Assembly: GCA_003254905.1 (NCBI GenBank)
Contig: QANU01054449.1
Span: forward strand, 474,404-538,403
DNA: 64,000 bases
Source of the DNA: Nissolia schottii
Lineage: Eukaryota > Streptophyta > Magnoliopsida > Fabales > Fabaceae
Reading direction: 5' to 3'
Within the stretch, counting starts at the first letter, position 1, and each line of letters opens with the position of its first letter. Below, piece after piece: positions 48,661 to 60,646 of the stretch. Position numbers and translations under genes: made by a program. Below the pieces are notes generated by a model, which ran no database searches, had not been told where the DNA came from, and saw only the letters and a program-made list of their open reading frames with translations.

Positions 48661-48817
48661 NATTTAGCTACTACCATTTTGATCAATGTAAATCTAATTA
48701 TCTTCTTTTATTCTTTTGTTTTTCCCTTTAAACCAAAATTTACAGGAATATCAAAGCTTGTTCTTCTACTGGATGTTTGTGTATTTGCTGACTTCAACAC
48801 TTTGTGGCTTTGTCTAG
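47169..48817 (+). CDS. glucan endo-1,3-beta-glucosidase (GH17), GPI-anchored type
   Basis: Three exons (47169-47232, 47458-48539, 48746-48817) join in frame to 405 aa with GT-AG introns. Exon 1 encodes a signal peptide (MATFITRLPFCFIFLTLFLS). The GH17 barrel starts at SFGINYGQVANNLP. The acid/base is E132 in the motif V-G-N-E, and the nucleophile is E277 in V-S-E-T-G-W-P-S. The last exon adds a hydrophobic tail (SLFFYWMFVYLLTSTLCGFV) after a Ser/Thr-rich stretch, as expected for a GPI-anchor signal. No X8 carbohydrate-binding domain is present. The enzyme should cleave callose and other 1,3-beta-glucans at the cell surface or wall. It resembles the Arabidopsis glucanase 11/14 group (recalled). 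A second in-frame acceptor 24 bases downstream (exon from 47482) could shorten the mature N-terminus by 8 residues. Confidence 0.93.
47287..47330. mobile_element. one end of a Stowaway-like MITE in intron 1
   Basis: The text tactccctccgttatatatt is the typical Stowaway terminus. I find no matching inverted end in the intron, so the element is truncated or the match is chance. Confidence 0.35.
48623..48661. repeat. (TA)n microsatellite in intron 2 of the glucanase gene
   Basis: The pure TA run ends in a single N at 48661, so its true length is uncertain. It lies within the intron (48540-48745) and does not touch the splice sites. Confidence 0.95.
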
Positions 48818-50460
48818 AAGAATTATTAATAATCCCATGGATATTGATTCATTTGTATATACTAGTATTAGAAAGAAGTTGGGATTTTTACTTGCTTGTC
48901 AAGTTGCAAATTGAAGACCCCCCCCCCCCTTTAAAGAATCTCCTAGTAGTATCAAAGTATCTACTATTAAAGGCACCCCTTATTTTGTAGAAACTAGGAC
49001 CAACAACACACAATTTCTAAAGGAATTCAAGGGGCTAAGTAACAAAATCAGTACGGCAAAGAGGCAAAGGCAGCATTTCTAGGGAGGGAAAAAGATTTGA
49101 TTACCCTTTCATTCAGTGGTTATACTTTCTTCATCTTCCACCTTATTACCCCACCATTAGTCACATTCCAGCAACAAGCATGTGGCGCTGACGCTAGCTA
49201 GGATAAGGGCCCCAAAAAGCTACTACAACGGTCATTCTTTTTCATTGCAGCATGTTTGTTGCACATGAATGAATCTATTATATATTCTAGTTTTCACTTT
49301 AGATACCACATGAATTGTCAAGTAGGGAATTTTTATTTTGTACATTGATTGATGATTTTTGTAAGATTGAAAATTTCATTTCATTCATCCAAAGAAGAAA
49401 TGACAAGAGGAGTGGGGAGAGGAAAAAGTGTTTTGAGGCTAGCCTTGTCTGCCTTATGCCTCACCTTATTGGGTGCTAAGAAAAGGTCCTCTATTATAGG
49501 ACGTGGAATCCATGACTGTTCCTTATTGTAAATTAAAGTATTTCCCGATTTATTACTACTCTCTTTTGCCCCTTTTCTGATCTTGTGTAGTATTTTATAG
49601 CACCAAAGCTCGATGGAAAAATATGATATAAATGAAAATGTAATTAAAGTTGACAAAGCGAAGGCATTGTTTGGTTCTTTTTAATATCCTCCAGCGGACA
49701 ATAGGACGGTCCTGCTTTATTCCCTGGCCAAATAACCGTCAGCATAGGGTCATTGCCAACCCTTTTCCAAAGGCACTTTTCTTTCTCTTTTCGAGTCTGT
49801 TAATTTTCTTATGTTTTAAAAGGGGACAATATAACCCCAGCCTTATCAGAAACAGATGAGGATTGGCCTCAGCTCTTTGACATCAGTAAACGTGGTTGTG
49901 CAGCACATGAACCCCTCTCTCAATTTCTCAATCTGACCACTCCCTAAAGTAAAAAAAATTAAATACATAAATAAGTTGTTTGGGGGCATAGAGAGTAAAA
50001 GGGGAATTTGCAAACGACTCCCACCCAATAACTTTTGTGTCATCATCCATAGTCTTGTGGACTAGAAACTGAACCTTCTTCTTAACATTTATACTTATTA
50101 AGAAAATGGCCCTTGTAAATGCCACTGGTGAGGGTTCTAAATTACGGACCGCGTTACATGATGCGGCCACAATATTGCCGTTGCGGCTACCCTTACAACT
50201 ACATCACACCACAATTGCAGTAAAACTCTAATTCACGGAAATTGGCTGCAATACTATTGCATCATGGCCACATCGGGTTGCAATAAGCCGCGACATGCTC
50301 AATTTCAAGTAGCAACCACATAAAAATTTTATACCGTAACTGCAATTTAAAACCCTAGACTTTCAATTATAAAACCATGTTACAAGTAAGTAGTTTTGTC
50401 CATTTGCTAAGTTAGTAATATGTTTTCTATTATCTGTGCTTATCACATATAATGGGTATT
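48818..50460. other. 3' flank of the glucanase gene and intergenic DNA
   Basis: The first few hundred bases probably include the 3' UTR. A poly-C run of about 11 lies near 48921. No further gene is seen. A MITE at 50133-50354 is listed separately. Confidence 0.5.
50133..50354. mobile_element. MITE with GGTTTTAAATT ends
   Basis: The left end ggttctaaattacgg and the right end in reverse ggttttaaattgcag are inverted copies. The interior is GC-richer than the flanks and has further inverted pieces (cgcggcttattgcaa-like). Such ends are common in plant MITEs. No clear TSD is seen. Confidence 0.55.
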
Positions 50461-52297
50461 TATTAGAATTTTAGTTGAGTTAGTGTTAATTACAACCCAT
50501 GTGCAGGGTAGTTAAGTAGTTAGCATCACATGGTGTATAGGAATACTTTGTATATAAACCTATAACAAGTAAATACAGCTGAGTTTTTTCATTCATTTCA
50601 TTTTGTTATGGTATCAACTAATTTTTCTTTCTACATCTTCTCTCTTGTGCTTCTTCTGTGGAGTTTCGGAAGCTTGAGCTTGCTTCTCTGCACTCGAGTG
50701 GTTCCTTGAGATTTCAATCGGTTTGAAGTGGAATTTACCACGATTTCACCTTCCTTCTTGAGTTTCTTCTCGAGAGTTCTAGGTTGATTTCACAAGGTGC
50801 TTCCTCTGATTTCCAGTGCGATTTTTGTTTCGACTTTGCATTTTTTTTTCCTTTCTTCATTTTTTCGAGCAATTTGTGCTCTACCATGGTTGACGATGCT
50901 TCAAGCCCTTTCTATTTGCATCAATCTGAAGGTCTTGGTTCTGTGTTGGTTTTGCAACCACTCTTTGGTGATAATTTCGCCTCTTGGAGTCGCACTATGC
51001 GCGTGGCACTTTCAGTCAAGAACAAGGTTTCTCTCATTGATGGTTTTGTTGCAGAAATTGATCCAGATCTTGATCCATTACTCCATCATGGCTGGTTCAA
51101 GAGTAAAAACATGGTTATTTCTTGGTTGCTTAACTCCATTTCTAAGGAAATCATTCCTACGATGGTGCACTATCACTTGGCTTCAGAAATTCGGAGTGAT
51201 CTTCAAGATCGATTTCAGCAACACAATGGTCCATGTCTACTTCAGATCCTACGTGAAATTTCTACTTTTCAAAAAGGTACTCTTTCAATCAGTTCCTATT
51301 TCACAAAATTTGAAGCGTTATGGGTTGAATTGGTTAATCATCGCCCTACTTTTTTCTGCACCTGTGGTGGAATGCGTATGATCCATGATCATTTTCAAAA
51401 GGAGCAAGTTCTTCATTTCTTGCTTAGTTTAAATGATGATTTTGCATCTATTAAGATTCATATCTTGATGATGGATCCTTTTCCTCCGATTAACAAGGTT
51501 TATTCCTTGATTGCACAAGAAGAGAGACATCTTAGCATTGGTGTTCAATCTAATTCCTCTGATTCGCAAATCACTTTAGCTGCTAAGGATGTTGTGGATG
51601 CTGATAAGTCTCAGGTTGTATGTGCCACGCTAAGGATCAATGCTTCAAGATTATTGGTTATCCACCAAAACAAGAAGAAGAAATCCAAGGGATCCAATTC
51701 TTCTGTGAATCAAATTTCTGCTAATACACCTGATTCATCTAAGAAGGTGCTCAGGTTTCGGTTCCTGCATAACAACTTCAGCAACTCCTGAGTTTATTAC
51801 AAGCTAAATTCAATGTGACTCCTGTTCTTAGCTCTAATGTTGTTACTGTCCATGATGACTCTGATCATGAGACAAGTATTGTTTTTTCCACACATCTTTT
51901 ATCAAGCACACATGATTAGGTTGTTGATTCTGGTGCATCCTATCATATATCTCATTCTTTGGGTCATTTTCACAATATTGAACCTACTACAAATTGCTTT
52001 GTTCAATTGCCAAATAACACCATAATTCCTATTTCTTTGATTGATTTTGTTGTTCTTAGTCCCACTCTAACTTTATATAGTGTGTGTTTTGTGCCAAATT
52101 TCAAACTCAATCTAATTTAAGTTAGTGCACTACTGAGAAATTCCTCTAATTCCATTTCCTTTACCTCTAACTCATTCCTTGTTCAGGACAGTCATTTGAA
52201 GACGATTGGCAAGGGTGATCTTGTTAAGGGACTATACATCTACAATATTGAGAACTAACCTTGTGCTTTATCTTTAACTGTTGCTGCTTTACATAAT

Positions 52298-53876
52298 TGA
52301 TGAAAGCCAAATTTACGTGTTTGTTCAAGGCTTTTGTCAGAAGCCTATTCGCACTTTCCAATTGAAAGCTTAATTTGAACTCTCAATCGTTAAAAAAATA
52401 ATATATCCTTCTTTACGGCTTTCAAATCCACGAGATCCAATTGCAATATAGTCGGGTATAGTCGAATCCACAGGGAGTTGCAAAAATACTTTTCTTGAGT
52501 TTAGTTAATTAAACAATGAAGTGAAGGATTGATAAATTTGTTGATAGTTAAATAAATAAATAAACGACATAAAAGTAAATAGGCAACAAATCAGAGGTAG
52601 ATCCGGAAGCTTGTTGGGAATTGAATCATATCATAGTTTCATGCATCCATTTACTTATTACATAGAATTATCATTTCATTGATTGCCCGCCACCAGTTCT
52701 TAACTTGTTCATCGCTTTCGCGCATGAAAAGATCACAGTTTTCCTTTGTTAAACTGTCACTTTCGCACACAAGCTTAACAAAGTACGTCAGCGTTATTCC
52801 AAATGTTAAAACGGCTAATCCTTTATTCCAGTTACGGCAACAAGAATTAGATGAAATGATTTAGTTCCAACTTTAATGATTGTAACTTTCGTTCACAATG
52901 TTCAAGTCTAAAATCTAGCTTAGCATAGCAAGATTGATCTTAACTTGGTTACAACTTAATTAACATAACTTTCGTTCATACAAGTAAGTCCCAAATCAAG
53001 AATCAAAACACTAAACAAAAGCTAGCATTAAGTATAAAATCATTCAAGCGAATCATAGAAACTGATAAATTCATATGCAAAAGTACATGGATACAATCAT
53101 ATTACAACATTCATCAAAATCCCAACAACAAGAGGATTAGAAATCTATCTTACAAGAGAATCTCAGAGGCAAGGTTTGGACGCATACCATAACACGTTAT
53201 CACGCTATCATGACAGCGGTTCGCCGTGCTTCCTCGATCTTTTGGCTCCTTCACCAGCCTCCTCTTTGTTGCTAAACTAAACTATGCTTAAAAGTACAAA
53301 AGAATGAAGTGTTTTGTGGGGGAAGAAGGTGTATGGAAGATTTCTTGAATGAATGCACGGCCTCCTCTATTTATAGGCAAAATCTAGTGGCATCGCTCAG
53401 CGGTTTAGGTACCTTCGTTGAGCGATAAGGGGCTTTCCGCTGAGCAATAAGGTCCTTTCGCTGAGCGATTCAGTCAGAAGTGGCTCCTTATTGGTTGCTT
53501 TTCTGGAGGCGACAACTGGCGGTGGCGGTGATAGCTGGCGTAATAAATGCGCCGGCAGCAAGTGGGCACGGAGAGCATAATCGCTGAGCGGCCAAGGTAC
53601 ACCGCTCAGCGGATGTTTGTCCTGTTGTGCGCTGAGCGAGGCTTTGTCACCGCTGAGCGGTCTTCACGCCTGATTTCCTCTTTTAAGCTCTTTTTCCTAT
53701 TTTGCCCTTTTCTCCATTCTTTTGGGATTATTCTTCAATTAATCATGCTCGCATCCATCTTTAGAATATATTATAAACCTACAAAAAATGGGGATTTAAT
53801 TTAGATAATTCTTTGAAACATATGCAAATAAGTGCCATTTTAGTAATTGAAAATTGCGTAAATTAGGCACTTATCA
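52298..53876. mobile_element. solo LTR, intact copy of the family at 12497-16673
   Basis: It has TG..CA ends (TGATGAAAGCC..; ..AGGCACTTATCA). The flanks ataat (52293-52297) and acaat (53877-53881) form a 5-bp TSD with one change. It aligns with the copy at 12497-16673 once the insertion there is removed. The outer ~20 bp are inverted repeats of each other. The part at 53390-53665 has eight near-copies of the CGCTSAGCG motif. Confidence 0.85.
53390..53665. repeat. cluster of CGCTSAGCG near-palindromes
   Basis: Copies lie at about 53392, 53417, 53438, 53459, 53580, 53600, 53625 and 53650, some with one changed base. The arrangement parallels 16183-16460 but with different spacing and copy number. 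Confidence 0.8.
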
Positions 53877-54998
53877 ACAATGCATTTTCTTGTAATTCTA
53901 TTTCTGCAAACAATGTCAATTCTGTTTTTGATTCTCCTATGCTTTGGCATACTCGATTGGGGAATTTGTCCAATCACAAACTAGGTATTTACCATTCTAT
54001 AAAGTTTCTATTTTACATCTCATAATCATATGCGTGCTAATATTTTTGATTTGATACATTGTGATGTTTGGGGTCCGTTTAAGAAACCTACCTATGTAGT
54101 TTATAAGTATTTTATAACTATTGTTGATGATCACTTTCATTATGCATGAGTTCATCTCATGACATCCAAATACTAGGCCACTTCTTTTCTGCAGAATTTT
54201 ATCATTCTTGTACAAAATCAGTTTGGTCTTGGAGTTAAATGCATTAGGAATGATAATGTTAAGGAATTTCAGCTCACTGAATTTTCGGTTGCTAGAGGAA
54301 TTCATCATCATTTCTCATGTGTTGAACGTCCTCAACAAAATTCAGTTGTAGAGAAGAAGCATCATCATTTGTTGAATGTAGCTCAAGCTTTGTTCTTTTA
54401 GTCACAAATTCCAATTTGTTTTAGGGGTGATTGTGTTTCCACAACAGCATATCTCATTAATAGGACACCTTCTCCTCTATTACAAACAGAACTCCTTTTG
54501 CCTTGCTCCACAAGAAGGACCCTAACTACTCGGCACTTCGCACTTTTGGCTGCCAATGTTCTATCTCAACATTTTCTAATACCTGAAATAAGTTTAGTCC
54601 AAAGGCTTTAAATTGTATCTTTCTTGGATATCCTCCCGATTATAAGGGATATAAGGTGTATGACTTAACCACTAAGACTTGTCATATTTCAAGGGATATT
54701 GTTTTTCATAAACACATTTACCCTTGTCAACATTTATTCTTCTTTTTCTCATGATTTGAAGTACTTTTATTTTAAATCAACCCAAACAAATTCATTAACA
54801 ATTGAATACACAAATATTGATTAAATATATTTTTTTCAAGCATAAATTCATTATTTTATATTTTATTTGACTGTATTCTAATGCAACATCCACTTTCTTC
54901 AATTTGATCAAAATAGTAAACAAAATGAATAAAAGGAAAAAAAAAGTACATCTCCTTTGATTATAGCTATTCAGAGCTTGCTGTCGAAGGATTAGAAT

Positions 54999-55358
54999 TA
55001 GGGCTGTCAAAATGAGTTCGGCCCGTGAGCCCATTCTATTTACCCGGTTAAATAAAAGGACCAAACGTATAAAATCCGGCCTTCAAATAACAAAAGTCGT
55101 TTAGGCCAGCTCGTTTAAGCACAGCCCGTTTAACCTATGGGCTAAATTGACTCATTTAATATTAATATAGACAAAACCCGCAGACTAACTCGTTTACCTA
55201 CATAAATAGATAGACCAAACATATAAAAACTGACCCACGAATAGTAAAAGTTCGTTAAGGCCCGACCTGTTTAGGCTTGCGGGTTAGCTGGGCCAAGCCT
55301 AAACGGGTCGGGCTGGGCTAGGCCTAAACGGGTCGGGTTGGCCCGTTTGACAACCCTA
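54999..55358. mobile_element. hAT-type MITE 1
   Basis: It starts TAGGGCTGTCAAAA and ends TTTGACAACCCTA, as inverted ends. The perfect 8-bp TSD attagaat flanks it (54991-54998 and 55359-55366). The interior carries GC-rich repeats of the type aaacgggtcggg and gcccgttt. No ORF is present. Confidence 0.9.
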
Positions 55359-55448
55359 ATTAGAATGTTGAAGTCCATCATATTTAACGGAAGGCAAACA
55401 ACTGCATAGATCTTCATGAGCACCAGCTTATACTTTTATTTCTTCAAC

Positions 55449-56330
55449 TAGGGGTGTCAAACGGGCTAGTCCGGCCCGTTTGGGCCTGTGGGCCTAAATA
55501 GGCCGAGCCAAAATTATGCATATTTTTAGGATCTAGCTCGTTTATGGTCGATTTGCGCGCCTAAACACGTCAGCTCGCTAGCCCGTTTATTTTTTTAAAA
55601 AAAATTAAAATTTTGGTATATTTTTTATGATTTAAATACAAAGTTGTGAATAAGTATGTGCGGTCATTTTTAGCTATTTTTTATCATCTATCTATTAATT
55701 AATCGAAAATAAATAATTTAAATGGTTGATTGCGAGATTATATTATCTTTTTTGTTCCTTCAACTATCTTGCTTGAAAGATATCAAATGCTATCAAATGC
55801 TATTTGAAATCGATTCACGAATTAATACAACTTTCATTAATTAAATGGCGACATATAACATTGATGTGAGTATTGTTATGTTATTGATCAAAAACACAAT
55901 TGGAACTCTTTCTCGTAGATTAATCAATAATAAACAAGGTTTGAAAGTATATATCAACTTGTAGGCATAGGCACTCATTGAAGGAATATAATACAAAATT
56001 TATCAATATCTATGTCTTAACACTTCAGCTGTATAGCAATATAAATATAGTTAAGTAGTTGAGTATAACAAATAGTTAAACATGCTCAATTATAAGTCTA
56101 AATAGTTAAATTCTAAACTCTTAAACTCCAAAATAAAATTTAGAGACCAAAATGAAACTTTTAAAATTTTGAGATTTTTTACTAAAAAAAAAATCACGGG
56201 CTGGCGAGCCTAAATGGGCCAAGCCATTTTATTTCAAATTTTCACGGACATATTTTTTGCATGTAAAGCCCGTCCATTTAACCAGGTTCACGAGCTGGGC
56301 TCACTGGCCAGGCTCATTTTAACGGCCTTA
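55449..56330. mobile_element. hAT-type element 2 (non-autonomous, 0.9 kb)
   Basis: It starts TAGGGGTGTCAAACGGGC and ends with the decayed match ggctcattttaacggcctta. The flanks tcttcaac and tctttaac form an 8-bp TSD with one change. The inner ends share cgggctagtccggcccgttt-type sequence with element 1. The centre is AT-rich and has no ORF. Confidence 0.75.
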
Positions 56331-56365
56331 TCTTTAACATTACATGCTAATTTAACGGGGACACA

Positions 56366-56850
56366 TAGGCGTGAACAATGAGTTGGGGTGACTCGCCAAC
56401 CCGACCCAGCTCCCTTTGGCTCGAGTTGGATTGGATAAACAAGTCACACCCGCTTGAACCATTACTTGTGATGAGTTCAATGTTGAGTTCGAATTGTGAG
56501 ATCTAACCCACCAATCTGTCAACCCGTCTTTTTCTTATTATTTAATTATTATTATTATTATTATTTTTTTTATTATTTTATATATATTAAAAACAAAAAT
56601 ATATATATTTTTTCATTTTGTTATTAAGTTTATTTTCTTTTTGAGCTTAAGACCATTTTATACATTAAAAGATAATATATATTTTTCAACTAAGAAACAT
56701 ATTTTTATTATAAAAGATAAGTTAAATAATTTTTTTTTTTAAAAATGACGGGTTACCTGCCAACTTGCTCATCCTCAAGTAGGTCGCGAGTTTGGCAGAT
56801 GCCCACAAAAAGATCCGAAAAGGACCCGATTTAACACGTGTACACCCCTA
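56366..56850. mobile_element. hAT-type MITE 3
   Basis: It starts TAGGCGTGAACAATGAGT and ends ACACGTGTACACCCCTA, giving inverted ends with some changes. The flanks gggacaca and aggacatc agree at 6 of 8 positions. The inner ends hold ggtgactcgccaacccgac and gggttacctgccaactt, again inverted copies. Confidence 0.65.
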
Positions 56851-58194
56851 AGGACATCTTTCCCCCCGCATTGTTATGACTTTGTTGTTTTGTGTTTGGG
56901 CTTTTAGCCCCATTAGAGTATAAGGAACTCAAAAATAAAATATTTTAAAAATTGTAATACTTTAATTGCATTAAAGACTTGAAGATTTTATTTTATCAAT
57001 TTGAGTTTTTTAATAAATACATTTCGGGAGCTTGTTACCAAAACTCAAAAATAAAATATTAAACTGAAACTTGCAAAACCTCGTGTAGATGAACTTCAAC
57101 TCAGGCTGCCTCCGAAAAATAGAATAAGAGTAGCCAAGTAGGACCACAGAATTATAACACAAAACCAAGTAAAGTCGTTAAACTTTAACAAACACAAATA
57201 GCAAATTTGTAAAAATTTCGATAGGTGAAAAATATGTTATAAGTAATATAATTAAGAACTAAATATGATTAAAAATTGTATTTATAATTAACATTGAATG
57301 ATATTAACTCTAAAATAAAATAACTGGAAGAAATATCATAAAATATATTTTAATGCACACTTTGTTGTAATGTCATACTTTATTTTATACATATATTATT
57401 GTATAGTTCAATGAAACATAGCACAATTATGATAAATATATAAAATTAACTTAATAAACTTAATAAATATTATTTAACATAAATAAAATCAACTAAGTAT
57501 CTAACAAAGTTGTCAAATTTGTACATTTTGAAATAATCTCAGAAACTTGTAGGTTAATTTTAACTTGTAAACTCACTAGTTAAATTGTGAGTTTACTTAA
57601 ATATAGAGTTTACATTAGTGTTAACTCATTTTGTAATATAAAATAGTAAAATTATAGAAGTTCATCAATTAACACAAGAATTTAACAAAAATTGTAAGTA
57701 GGCATCAGCCTTAGTAAGCAACTTAAAATGTATACCTAGGAATGTTATTCCTAGAAATAGCGTACCCAAAACTAATATTCACTAGCATAGGAAATCAATC
57801 CGTCTACCAAACCCGCCCAAAAAGTCATCAAGTTTCCACTAATTGATGACTTGCAATCAGATTTCAGAAACTTCAGGTATTTACCAGTTGGGCAACTGGT
57901 AGAAAAAAAAAAGATTTTGACTACAGTTCCCTCAACCCCTAAACATATATGAAAGAAAGAAATAAGATATCGGACCACAGATATAGCAAAACAGATGTAA
58001 GAAGAAATTGGCATAAAGTCGCAATTTGTTTTGCAATGATGCATCCAACTAGTTTGAAAACTTGAACTATATGTCACAAAGAAGCATTTATTCAATTAAC
58101 ATAAACCGCGCTGCCAACACTGAAAAACTTAATTTTCCAAGAAACAATAACAAAAGTAGCATTCGGCACCCGGAAGCTAACAGATTTAATACCT
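56851..58194. other. intergenic, includes the 3' UTR side of the complex I-like gene
   Basis: The first part is AT-rich. Bases near 58095-58194 should hold the 3' UTR of the minus-strand gene. A 107-codon minus-strand ORF at 57772-58095 lies beyond the stop codon and has no recognisable content. Confidence 0.5.
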
Positions 58195-59936
58195 TCATTC
58201 ACTCTTATTTTTCCACCACTCCAAAAACTTAGCCTCTGCAGCCAGTGTATCTACCTTGTAGAGCTGAAGAGCATGATTTGCAACTTCATGCCCAAATGTC
58301 CACCCAAATACACCTCCAGCTAGTAAAGACAGTGCAGCACCTGTTCAATACAATCAGGGAAATAAAAGAAAAAAGATTAACAATTAACATGAATTACTGT
58401 CATACTACACGCACGATCAAAACCCATATAAAAGCTTCTAATAGAAAATATTACACAAACTAATTTAACCACAAAAACAAAGCATAAAAAAGAGCAAGAA
58501 TGATGCCTGCTTTTGCTCACAATAAGGTAATCAAGTTAAAAACTATCCAAAAGCCTGGTGTTGCAGAAAAAGGTTTACTAGTATGAAAAGCAGTAAATTA
58601 CCATGTAAACTCCTTGAATATTTCCAGGCATAACCTGCAGTGAGTACTGCTCCCAAAGCACTTCCTGTGAGGCCAAATTGCACTGCTTCTCTAGCAGTTT
58701 TCAGCTGAGACGGAAAAAGCAAATTACTCAAGCACTTCAGATTACATTTATCTTGAAGTCAAAGAATAAGATCAACTTTATGTTCCAGCACATGAACTAT
58801 TTATAATAACATCTTAAAAGTTGACAACCACAAAAAGTTATTGATATAGAAAGGGCATTAGCAACTTAGATTTGCTGTTATTTGCAATGTTATCAAGAGA
58901 CTGAGCTACAACATGAACAATAATATGAAAAGAAAATATAGTTTATCCAGTATGATTTTTGTTTTGTACAATGTTCCTTTTCCTCCTTTGGGAAGAGTGT
59001 TTCAAGGGATCACTGTTGGTGTTGAAAACAAGTTCAGCCTTTTGGTTCCTTTGGATCATAAAAATCACAATCGCCCATAGATAGATAAGTTTGTCTTGTA
59101 TAGTCTATAGTGAGGGATGACAATAATGCTTAGTAGAAACTGACAAGAGATGGAAAGAGGTGCAGAACATAATGATATGTAAAGGAATAACAATTGAACG
59201 CATAGTCCATGCCCAACTCAATATTGAGTAGATTACAGGTGGAGCTTCTTAATAAAGGTCTGTGTGCAGCAAACATGAAAGAAGTGTCATACCACTAACC
59301 TATACAAGTAAGAGACACGTCTTCTGCTTTTAACTCAGTAAATACAGGAAGAGTCTTACAGAAGACCCAGAATTTTCTGAAGTTGGAACTCATGAAGAAG
59401 ATAATACTAGTTTGTCAAACAGTCCCCGATTCCCCGACTTATCTAAATTATTTGACATATAACTATAAGGAAACATTGTCTCTCTGAATTCACTTAGACA
59501 AAAGCAAATACAATTCCTAGCAGTAATACATAACGCTAGGAAATGAAAAATTAAAGAAACTGATTCACTCCAAGAATGTCCCTAACCGTTGTTCTAAACT
59601 CGAGAGAGACTTTCTACCCATTAAAGTGCATGTCCATTTTGGTCCTTCAAAGATATACACAACACCACATTGCTCCATCAATCAAAACAGGAAACGCCCA
59701 AACTAAATCAAATTACATAAACGGAGATGATCAAGTGAAAGAGTTATTACAGCAGGCCCATGAACAGGATCCAAAGCAATGAACTGCTCAACATCAGAGC
59801 TAGACCAGGAAGGGATGGGGGTATCACGCTGGACGAACTTCGAATAATTGCCCAGAAAGGAGAACCTCTCTGACCAAAACTCCTTGTAGCCTTCCCAGAA
59901 GGACTGAGAAGAAGAGTCTTGTGCACTGCCTGCCAT
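58195..59936 (-). CDS. ESSS/NDUB11-like mitochondrial complex I subunit
   Basis: Three exons (59936-59751, 58704-58602, 58340-58195) join in frame to 144 aa with GT-AG introns. The N-terminal half is aromatic and charged (FWEGYKEFWSERFSFLGNYS, then PSWSSSDVEQF and DPVHGP). The C-terminal half has two short Gly/Ala-rich hydrophobic segments (about residues 73-92 and 97-120). It ends LEWWKNKSE. From memory this pattern matches the small Arabidopsis family At2g42310/At3g57785, annotated as the ESSS subunit of mitochondrial NADH:ubiquinone oxidoreductase. I could not search it. The start at 59936 is chosen because MAGS fits the family. An in-frame ATG 78 bases upstream (60014) lies beyond a possible splice acceptor (cactgcag) and is probably 5' UTR. 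The gene looks intact. Confidence 0.8.
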
Positions 59937-59970
59937 CACCCCCCACACTCTTTCACTTGTTTCCCTCTGC

Positions 59971-60304
59971 AGTGACAAGTCACCAATCGAATCAAACGGT
60001 CGAACCAATTCCATAGAAAAGGATCGGTCAATTAATCAAGTATTAAAAATCAATCATGAGTAACCAAATAAAAAAACACTGGTGTTCAGAGTTTCACCCT
60101 AGAAACCATACGGGTGAAAGTTGAACTATTTATCCAAACATAACAAATCTATTTTCCATTGCTGTTGATTCAAATATTTCAGTAAACAAATAAGAGAATA
60201 CCCAATCAGAAACTAGAGATAAGAACGCAGGTAGATAACAATTTGAACAAAATCGATGGCTGTTTACCCTAATCCTTCAAAAACAAAAACAGAAGCATAA
60301 AATA
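59971..60304. promoter_or_regulatory. possible shared (divergent) promoter region
   Basis: About 330 bp separate the presumed 5' UTR of the minus-strand complex I-like gene from the start of the plus-strand ORF at 60305. No clear TATA box was identified. The call rests only on the head-to-head layout, and it falls if the ORF is not a gene. Confidence 0.25.
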
Positions 60305-60646
60305 ATGTCGAAAACGAATTCAATCCCTGCCATCAGATTGCTAGATCAAAGTTTCGATCAAGCGAGGTCGAAGGCCAATATGAGGAAGAAGAAGAAGAAG
60401 AAGAAGAAGGAAAGGAAGAGTGAGTTACTTACTCCAGCAGAATCAAAAAGTAGCGATGACGAAGATGAACGGTGGGTGAGCACAGTAGCTCGTGTCGTAA
60501 ATGCAACTGTTTTAGGTTTTGTAAATGAAATCGCAGTCAATGATGCCACCCCGAAAAAATTCGCCCCACTTTCAGATCCATTATTTTCGTCCTATATTTT
60601 ATTTTATTTTACTTTTTTTTTTTGTAAGTGTAAAAGTAGAGCTTAA
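60305..60646 (+). CDS. hypothetical small basic protein (uncertain)
   Basis: I do not recognise this 113-codon ORF. It has a lysine run (about residues 27-36) from an AAG microsatellite, then an acidic/serine stretch (SKSSDDEDERW), then a block that looks protein-like (VSTVARVVNATVLGFVNEIA, NDATPKKFAPL). The end is hydrophobic and low-complexity. A second possible start is the Met at residue 26. The mixed composition in the middle favours a real small gene. The repeat-rich start and the T-rich end argue against the annotated ends. An opposing minus-strand ORF overlaps most of it and is taken as its shadow. Confidence 0.35.
   Translation: MSKTNSIPAIRLLDQSFDQARSKANMRKKKKKKKKERKSELLTPAESKSSDDEDERWVSTVARVVNATVLGFVNEIAVNDATPKKFAPLSDPLFSSYILFYFTFFFCKCKSRA

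Larger units (their letters stand above)
50461..54735 (+). mobile_element. second Copia retrotransposon relic, 3'-truncated, split by a solo LTR
   Basis: A short putative 5' LTR (about 50461-50608) with a tatataaacc TATA-like element ends before a PBS, TGGTATCAAC, at 50609. The gag, protease and part of the integrase follow. No reverse transcriptase or 3' LTR is found. A solo LTR (52298-53876) separates the protease from the integrase part. Confidence 0.8.
50886..54735 (+). pseudogene. Copia gag-protease-integrase, broken
   Basis: The gag starts at the ATG at 50886 (MVDDASSPFYLHQSEG) and stays open to 51791. It has the Copia gag pattern (FGDNFASWSRTMRVALSVKN, then QEERHLSIG). A frameshift near 51620 moves the zinc-knuckle area (CHAKDQCFKIIGYPPK) into another frame. 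The protease core VDSGASYHIS lies at about 51920, preceded by a stop. After the solo LTR, the GAG-pre-integrase (MLWHTRLGNLSNHKLG) and integrase blocks (CDVWGPFKKPTY, ERPQQNSVVE) run to about 54700 with many stops. It is dead. Confidence 0.85.

Noticed and set aside
57772..58095. 107-codon minus-strand ORF downstream of the complex I-like gene
   Set aside because: It begins after the stop codon of that gene, has no recognisable motif, and its composition fits a 3' UTR.
60358..60549. Minus-strand ORF resembling a transit peptide
   Set aside because: The Ser/Phe-rich look comes from reading the GAA/AAG repeat in reverse, and the ORF ends in poly-Phe.
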